From: Zea mays | Lineage: Eukaryota; Streptophyta; Magnoliopsida; Poales; Poaceae | DNA length: 64,000 nucleotides | Direction of reading: 5' to 3' | Assembly: GCF_902167145.1 (NCBI RefSeq) | Contig: NC_050105.1 | Span: 124,529,898-124,593,897, forward strand | Shown here: positions 57,593 to 64,000 of the stretch, in pieces | Layout of the letters: every line of letters starts with the position of its first letter | Numbering within the stretch: position 1 is the first letter of the stretch | The notes under the pieces: generated by a model | What the model saw: only the letters and a program-made list of their open reading frames with translations | What the model was told of the DNA's origin: nothing | Database searches by the model: none | Made by a program: the position numbers and the translations under genes

Positions 57593-59450
57593 TCAAAGGA
57601 AAATGTGCCCTTGGGCCATTTCTAGGGATGGATCCGGATATTTATTCGGATGTCAATTTTTTGGCCTTTTTTCTTCGATTGTGAACAAATAACATATAGA
57701 ATTTGCTATGTAAATTTATATTCTTGTTTTTACCATTGAGGCTATTAATATTCACAAAAAATAAACATTAAATTCGTTCTATATATTTTTAAATAATTGA
57801 TATAAAATTCGGATGTCTATCCGAATACGGATTCAGATGTTTTTTCACCTTTTTTGTTGTAGGGAGAAAATAATGTACATAAAAAATTATACAAAAATTT
57901 ATTTAAATACTTTATAATATTTTTCATAACATTGCCAAAAATTAGCTTTAAATTATATGTATATTTATGCTAAAATATTAGATTTGTGATACAAATCGGA
58001 TGTTTTAGGAACATCCCTAGCCATTTCTAGTTGTTTTGGTGATTAAATGCCCAACACACCACTTTGAACTAACTCTCTTAATATGAGCATCAGCACAGAT
58101 GTAGCAAAGGCAAGTTGAAGGTAGCAAGTCCATATGAGCTGAATTGGAGGGCTAAAAGTGCAACTTTGAGCAAACCATAAAAAACATAAGGTTTAAGTGT
58201 TTGGATAAGTTGCATACACCCTACTCTATGTCTCTAGCACTTTGTTTTGGCTATAACTCAGTTGTGCAAAGAAAGTGCTTTTTGGACTTAGTTACACGCA
58301 TATTGCAAATCCTTGTGAAAAGAAGTGAAAAGGCATGGTTCTACCACTTAGTCAATTGTTTTAGTTGCTAACTATGGTTGTCTAAGTGTTAGGGAACTTC
58401 TCAATATGAGTCAAAAGGATCTAAATAAGTTTGACACAAAAGAGAAGAAAATGGGTTGGTCTATGCAGCACCGGACTGTCCGGTGTGCACCGAACATGCT
58501 GGTGGTTGTACGGCCCAAACTCTTCGGTCGCATGCTCCTTGGATAAAAATGACCAGACTATCTCTTGTCCAACGGCTAGATGGGCCACATCAGGAGACAC
58601 CAACGGTCAACTAGGTCACCACAGTGTGGTGCCCCCATCGGACAGTCCGGTGTCCCTAGAAAAGGAAGGTAGCCAATCAACATTCTGGTGACCGTTGCAC
58701 TGTGCACTGTCTGGTGTGCCACCGGACAGTCTAGTGCACATGCAGACAGGGAAGGTGTGGAGCTTCCAAAAGAAGCTCTAATAGCTCCTAGGTCCCTTGG
58801 GGCTATTAAAGGGACCCTAGGCGCCTTGTTGCAAAACCCAAGCATCTCAAGTACACACTACAACTCCGAGACTCTGCGACCATGCCTTCTAGTGATTTGA
58901 GAGAGATTGAGCATTGTTTCTGAGCTGTAACTCTATCGCTTTGTTCTTGCGCCTTGTCTTTGCGTTTTGTGCGTGTGTTGCTGCATTGTGCTCTTGTGTG
59001 TGTATTCTTACTCCCTCCCTTACTCTGATTCTTTATTGTGATCATTTTGTGTAAGGCATGAGAGACTCCAACTTGTGGAGATTCCTCACAAATGGGATCA
59101 AGATATAAGGAAGATAACTGTAGCACTCAAGTTTGATCTATGGGTCACTTGAGAGGGATTGAATGCAACCCTTGACCAAAGGAGGTCACCACAACATGGA
59201 GGTAGGCTTTGGCTGAACCACGAGAAAAATCGTCATGTCTCTTGTCTACTTTCTTTATTGCGATTGTTGCCTTCCTAAGCTCTCCATTCTCACTTGTGAT
59301 ATTGCTCTAAGTCTAATTCATACTTTGATAGAGCAATCAAGTGAAAGGAACCACTCTTTTTTCCCTCTTCTCATATAAACTTGGTTTTAGTTCACACTAT
59401 CCCTTTTATTAGACCAAGTTTGTGTTGTGTAAGTCATATTTTGTAGGATC
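57593..59450 (+). repeat. LTR of the second Copia element, 3' end missing, split by a hAT MITE
   Basis: Starts TCAAAGGAAAATGTGCCCTT (first base pair TC where TG is expected) right after the polypurine tract. It contains CCGGACTGTCCGGTGTG and CCACCGGACAGT palindromes (58466-58740), a CTATTAAAGGG TATA-like motif near 58803 and typical SIRE-LTR wording (AAGTTTGTGTTGTGTAAG) near 59420. The terminal ~40 bases with the CTAGGTGAC-type end expected in this family are absent. The sequence passes directly into transposase-like DNA. Confidence 0.75.
57623..58019. mobile_element. hAT-type MITE (397 bp) in the Copia LTR
   Basis: Ends TAGGGATG and CATCCCTA, flanked by the perfect 8-base duplication GCCATTTC (57615-57622 and 58020-58027). 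AT-rich interior with CGGATGTCTATCCG and ATCCGGATATTTATTCGGAT motifs. No ORF. Confidence 0.9.
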
Positions 59451-59459
59451 ACATATTAG

Positions 59460-60240
59460 GTGTTTTCACATTCACACGTCCTAAAGCATCTCATAATACA
59501 TTAGCATCATGAGTTGTTCCCTCCCAACCACCCAACACATAAGTGAAAACAAATATCAAAATCTATGATTGCCATTACATTTTGAGTCTCATAGGACTTC
59601 TTACCACGTATGGAATGCTCCATATTTCTAGAAACATTAGCTCTTACATGTGTACTATCAATAGCTCCAATACTATCCTAGTTTAAGGGCAATACAAGCA
59701 TGGAACATTAGGGGACGTATGTGCAACATGAACATAGACCAAAAAACAAAATAGTGATGAGTTTCACACCTTAAAGTAAGAATTCCGTCTGTAGTTCCCT
59801 ACTATTTTGGTTGGAGTGTCCAATGAAGGTGGCCTAATTAGTTTCTCTCATAGCTCACCGATTGCACGAAGAACTTTATTGAAATAACGACTAACTGTTT
59901 CCCCAGATCTACCAAAATTGGTGTCAATCAACCTATTCCTAAGGTTATTCCCAAATGTGTTTAGAAACATGTCCACTTGTTCGACACACATTTATGGATA
60001 GTGTCCTTAAGTAAACCACATTCTCTAAAAAGTTTAGTAGGCGAAAGAAACAAGCTTTTTTTCAATATAAGCATGTTTATACATGTTGTGTCATCCCTCC
60101 AAATCTTTGTGTTGAGATACTCAATTCTCATTCTATTGGTCACTTGCTTTTGATTCCTTCGAGATAACAAAAACATGGCAACACAGTTAAATTAAGCTTC
60201 ATTTTCATCCTTCAACCTTCTCTTATTAAAGATGAGGTTG
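59460..60240 (-). pseudogene. PIF/Harbinger transposase remnant
   Basis: Minus-strand frames in order: TKLFRECGLLKDTIHKC, then in a second frame DMFLNTFGNNLRNRLIDTNF, GRSGETVSRYFNKVLRAIGE, KLIRPPSLDTP and, nearer 59600, GAIDSTHVRANVSRNMEHS, RGKKSYETQNVMAIIDFD and GWLGGNNS. These match the plant PIF/HARBI1-type protein: an N-terminal helix-turn-helix region followed by the DDE nuclease, with the first acid in GAIDSTHV and another in IIDFD. Frame changes and stops near 59960 and 59850 show decay. The 3' part (last catalytic acid) was not found, so the gene is truncated. Confidence 0.75.
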
Positions 60241-60376
60241 AATAAAGGATGAATATGCATGAAATAAATAGGAAAAAATGAAAAAATTTAAGGACATGTA
60301 GTGCATAACATAATGATGAAACACATGATTCAACCTCATAAAATATAATTTCATTTTCTTAGTATAGTTTAATAAA

Positions 60377-60840
60377 TGGTTACATATATACCTTCGGCTT
60401 CTCGAAATTACAAGACGAAAGGTAAGGGAAATATAGCTTCATAGGCAGAGCGGTTTGATTTTATCTAACCGAAAAAGTGTATCTAATGTATCACATTGTT
60501 CCTCTATTTATAGGCATGAGGTACAATTTCGTTAGAATTACAAGTATGCCCTTCAGTCTATACATTTGTACTGACGAGTAAGCTAACAGTAGTGTTGTAT
60601 TTCCTTCTTGTATCCTTGATGAACAAGTCATGGTGACCTTGTCTTGTCCTAGCCAGCTTCTTCATCACGTGCAAGTGTCAATAGTCCGAAGCTCTTAGCT
60701 TCGTTTCTACAACTATGACGACTGCTCACCGTCCCTGGACAAAGGTGTCCTTCAGTTTCTGTCCTGCTACACTTGAAAGAGACTGAAAAATAAATGGTTA
60801 GTTAATGTTTTGAGGACCTTCGCCTAAAGAGGCCCCAACA
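60377..60840 (-). repeat. Solo-LTR-like insert related to Zeon-type LTRs
   Basis: The minus strand begins TGTTGGGGCCTCTTTAGGCG at 60840 and continues AAGGTCCTCAAAACATTAA, very like the Zeon LTR start. It carries a TATA motif GCCTATAAATAG (minus, near 60510-60525) and GAAGC/CTTCG words. The left end near 60377 is uncertain and no flanking duplication was found. It interrupts old DNA upstream of the transposase remnant. Confidence 0.55.
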
Positions 60841-61930
60841 CATTCTAACCCTTACATGCATTGGTGGGTGCATAAGTAATCCCTGTCCTCCTTGCATTTT
60901 ATTTTCATTTTCTAGACTAAATAATCACGACCATCATTGACAATAACATATATGAAACAGCAACGCAAACTATAACCTTGATCCTTTTATCCATCTACAT
61001 GTAAGCATCAAATATAAATAAAACATATGGCATGCCATAAAAATTCTCAAACCACATCATTATTTTTGGGGGAATAATCTCAAGCAAACAACAATCCAAC
61101 TTATATGTATATATGCAATGTGTTAGGGATCCTGTACCTTACAACTTGAGCAAAGAAAACCGATTTGAAAGGAAAGGCTGAAGGTGGCTTGACTCCCTTT
61201 GAGAATGTCTCTATTCATTGGATGAGAATGTGAGATGAAGGATGAGCTAGCACTACATTCTATACCTTCGAATTTAATATAAAAATGTGAGATGAAGGAT
61301 GAGCTAGCACTAGTGAGCACCAACATGACCACTAGGTCGCGAGCACGACGGGCCACGATGGACATTCTAGGGACCACAACGGACACCGGCGTCGCCGACC
61401 CCTATGGACATTTCACCCTGGACCATGTAGTAGCCGGCTCGGTGGCTGCTACCGTTGACGGAGCCCGACAGCCTGACAACAACTTCACTCGTGACGTCTC
61501 CATGGGAGATGCACGACATGTTGGAAGGTGTCGTGGGGAAAGGAAAAGAGAACATGAGAGCAAAAGAGAAAGTAACTCGTGGACTCATCGGTGACCATGA
61601 AGGAAGACGAAGGACACTAGGATGAAAGAGGCGGCCAGGAAGGAGACGACGGACACTAGATACGAATGAGGATGAAAATGGATTTGTGAGGGAGTTATTC
61701 GTCCAATTATAATGGACAACTAAGGACAATATCTAATGAGAGTGTACTTCTCGGGACTCTGTCTCAACACCAAACAACCAAATTTAAGTAACCTTCTTGT
61801 CTTGTCGTGTCTCGACCCACAACCAAACACATCCTCACACCATCTCCAACAAATCTTATATTCAATTCTCTATTTCATCCACTATTTCAAACTTAACTGT
61901 GCAAACAATGCTAAACAATGTCATCTATAG
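60841..61930. other. Unassigned intergenic DNA with a 29-bp direct repeat
   Basis: AT-rich, no supported gene. A 29-base direct repeat at 61227-61255 and 61284-61312 (contains GATGAAGGATGAGCTAGCAC) is separated by 28 bases. A GC-richer block with CGACGG/GGACA words lies at 61310-61620. Two short frames cover it on either strand but show no motif. Confidence 0.5.
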
Positions 61931-62262
61931 TGCTAGGAATTGGGCCGGACCGGCCTGAGCCCATCGTGCTTCTGGCCAAACGGGCTTGGGCCAAGAAAGC
62001 AAAAAAATAACTTTTGGGCCGAGCCCAAAGAGTAGAAACAGTGATCCAACCTGGCTCTAAAGCACGTCATGTCTTTGTTGGGTCGTGCCGGTCTAAACGA
62101 GACCCAAATATTACAACCACATAAAATCCAAATATTACAACTACATAAAATTCATAGCTTACTAAATTAAAGATATTGAATAATGCTATCATCATTTGAC
62201 CACACAGAGTCCAAATATTACAGCAATATAAACTCTATAGCTTACTAAATTCAAGAAATTAA
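61931..62262. other. Repeat-rich DNA flanking a PIF/Harbinger insertion
   Basis: Begins with GGGCCGGACCGGCC-type words and then carries two or three imperfect copies of a GTCCAAATATTACA...CATAGCTTACTAAATT unit (62098-62250). This looks like a non-autonomous DNA transposon, possibly hAT, whose other end would be right of 63285. The ends were not resolved. Confidence 0.35.
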
Positions 62263-63281
62263 GGGCCCGTTTGGCACAGCTCCAGCTCCTGATTCTAAGC
62301 GAGGATCTGGAGGAGCCGTGCCAAACGAGTATTTTTTAAACTGATTCTCGTATGGAGCCGAAAGATTGGGAGTCGTTTTTGTGAAGAAATGTGGGATCTA
62401 AAAAAACCTGCTCCACCCTCCCTTAAAACAGCTCCTCAATCAACCAAATATGGACCTCCCCTTAAAGTTTGATCGAAATTACCCGCAATTGCCATTGGAG
62501 AAAAACATAACGAGCCCCTCTCGCAACCCTCCACGGCGTGCGTCCTCTGTCCCTGATCCCTGCCTGTTGCTGAAGGGAGCGGCGGCTAGGGTTTCGACCA
62601 TCTCTAGCAGTTTCGCCGTCCTCCAGCGAGAGCTCTGCTATCCTGCGGTTCCCAGGTACGTGCTTCTTCTTACCGTGTGCTTGTGTGTTCGTCTGGCTGG
62701 CTTCCTGCTCGTCTGCAGATCACGACCGTGTGAATAGTGCATTGGATGAGGAATTTCAGAGATGTGATCGAGACCCAGATTATATCCCTACTATTCTATC
62801 CCGTTATAGGCGACATGTCCCTCAGAATGCATCAGATACATCCACCACAGGGTCGAGTAGTAGGAACATGAATAGGTTCCGTGATGATGTATCGAAGGTA
62901 CTTTGGGAGTCGAGGTGATTAGAAAAGGTGGTTCGTGTCATATTTTGGATATTGTGTCGTGCTAATTTTATGCAATTTATGGATTAAACATTTGAGACCA
63001 TTTTATGCACTACTATGATGGGAATATTTTATATGTTATTGTTTCATAATTTTTTTCCGTATATGCATTCTACTTATTGGTTTGTAACAAAGTTGAACTG
63101 CAAAGGGTAAAACAGACAATCGCCACAGACCACAAACTCTCAGCATACAAGAATCAGTTTACTTGCCAAACGGTTTTAAAAATGATTCTGATTCTCTAGG
63201 AGAATCAGGAGGATCAGATCCTCAAGAGGATCAGGATCTGGAGCTAAAGAAGCAGGAGCTGGAGCTTTGCCAAACGGGCCC
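62263..63281. mobile_element. Non-autonomous PIF/Harbinger element (1.02 kb) with gene-like interior
   Basis: Terminal inverted repeats of 27 bases with one mismatch, starting GGGCCCGTTTGGCA, and the 3-base duplication TAA (62260-62262 and 63282-63284). Inside: a GC-rich stretch at 62450-62650 and GT-AG intron-like boundaries 62656-62718 (CCCAG|GTACGT and TCTGCAG|ATCAC). A short frame to 62918 contains RDPDYIPTILSRYRRHVPQ and NMNRFRDDVSKVLWESR. The last resembles the C-terminal end of plant PIF-type proteins, which would make this a deletion derivative; a captured host exon is the alternative. Confidence 0.82.
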
Positions 63282-63284
63282 TAA

Positions 63285-63539
63285 ACAATATGAGTTTTAT
63301 TGGGCTGTGTGGAACCAAGACCGATCCATGTGTACGGACCGTGACGGGTCCAATGGACCGGAATTTGAGGCATGACTTAGACCTGTCTTCGAGTCATGCT
63401 AGCTCGGCTTATATTATTTCGTAGTTCGTGATTTGGGTTCCTATTTTTAGATCGTGCTCGTGGTGGCCAAAATATTTGATCTATATTCTCATTATTATTA
63501 TTTATTACAGTGCCTTGTCCCTATTTTACAGGATCCATC
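63285..63539. other. Intergenic DNA right of the PIF/Harbinger element
   Basis: About 255 bases, moderately AT-rich, with GACCGTGACGGGTCC and GGACCGGAATTTG words that echo the block at 61935. No gene seen. Confidence 0.4.
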
Positions 63540-63589
63540 TTCTAGAGCCTCACAGGCAGGGTAGAGGAATACAGAGGAGATAGAGGAAA

Positions 63590-64000
63590 GTCACTGGTGA
63601 TCCATCCGGGGAGGGCGGCGGTCGCCTCCTCTTCCCCTGCGGCCGAGCTCGCCAGTCGCCTGAACTTGTCTCGCCCGCTGCCGATCTCCTCTCTCCGCTC
63701 GTCGCGCCGCAACCTGGAGAGGGGACCGCGCTCGGTCGACTGCCACCTGGGGAGCGGGTGGGCGGCGTCCGCCCTCTGCACTCCCCGGTGTCCCCGCGAC
63801 CGGTTCCGGCGCGGCCGGCACACAGGTTCGCAGGTAGGTCTCCGTCCGCACAGCGCCCCGATCTTCTCTCTCCTTTACACGCCAACAGCTCGCCCCTCTC
63901 CGTCTGCTTGATTCTGCTCCAGGCTCCAGCCTCAGACCGGCACTCGCTCAAAAATGTCATTACGCACCCAATCCGCTTGTAGCTGTATGCTGGAACCTAC
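63590..64000 (+). other. Possible 5' end of a host gene (5' UTR, intron, first codons)
   Basis: An abrupt change to GC-rich, CpG-rich sequence. A splice donor GCAG|GTAGGT at 63834 and an acceptor with a good pyrimidine tract, TTCTGCTCCAG, ending at 63922, define an 89-base intron. The following exon has an ATG at 63954 (MSLRTQSACSCMLEP) open to the window end, 15 codons. Expression, the true start and the product cannot be judged. A transposon-captured fragment remains possible. Confidence 0.35.

Larger units (their letters stand above)
55986..59450 (+). mobile_element. 3' part of a second SIRE-type Copia element
   Basis: Holds the C-terminal RT and RNase H, a non-coding 3' region, the polypurine tract and most of one LTR, all in plus orientation. 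It is related to the Opie/Ji-type element but diverged, and carries two MITE insertions. The 5' side is cut at 55986 and the LTR end is lost near 59450. Confidence 0.85.

Noticed and set aside
61310..61640. Candidate gene in the GC-richer block (100-codon plus frame, 120-codon minus frame)
   Set aside because: No motif, no splice pattern, both strands open, and next to direct repeats.
1..64000. tRNA, rRNA or satellite arrays
   Set aside because: None seen; the tRNA-like matches are short primer-binding sites next to LTRs.

Overview
This window is an intergenic block from a large-genome grass, almost certainly Zea (maize). It is built almost entirely of transposable elements inserted into one another. 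The families fit maize: a Copia element of Opie/Ji type, a pol-less Gypsy element very like Zeon, a Tat-lineage Gypsy element with a second RNase H, a chromodomain Gypsy element of Tekay type with 4-kb LTRs, and a Gypsy element that looks like xilon/diguus. Family names are from memory of these families, not from a database search. No intact host gene is visible. The last ~450 bases may be the start of one.

Layout. 1-2828: the 5' LTR and first internal bases of a minus-strand xilon-like element, which lies inside the 5' LTR of a plus-strand element of the same family. The plus-strand host element resumes at 2829 and is traceable to 54548, broken by two large insertions. The first is a complete Tekay-type Gypsy element (3843-17485, duplication ATAAC). 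The second is a complete minus-strand Opie/Ji-type Copia element (17653-50263, duplication ATATG). The Copia element is itself broken by an RTE-type LINE (20640-24117, 16-bp duplication) and by a minus-strand Tat-lineage Gypsy element (25999-45951, duplication ATCCC). The Tat element is split inside its integrase by a plus-strand Zeon-like element (31901-40285, duplication TTGCC). That element's 3' LTR carries a hAT-type element (39063-39967). This gives five levels of nesting with target-site duplications at the four inner levels (the innermost imperfect).

54549-59450: a minus-strand solo LTR whose flanks do not match, then the 3' end of a second, plus-strand SIRE-type Copia element carrying a Tourist-like MITE and a hAT MITE. 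59450-63540: older mixed DNA with a decayed PIF/Harbinger transposase, a solo LTR-like insert, direct repeats and a 1-kb PIF/Harbinger element with 27-bp terminal repeats and an intron-bearing internal fragment. 63540-64000: GC-rich sequence with plausible splice sites and an open ATG frame running off the window.

All coding sequences seen are transposon genes, and all carry stops, frameshifts or insertions. The most interesting non-routine signal is in the two Tat-lineage elements. Each carries, between its sense genes and its 3' LTR, an antisense gene whose fragments join in phase across GT-AG introns. Each antisense gene converges on the sense genes, and a minisatellite array lies in the gap between their 3' ends. 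A second notable signal is an extra coiled-coil ORF upstream of gag in the Tekay-type element.
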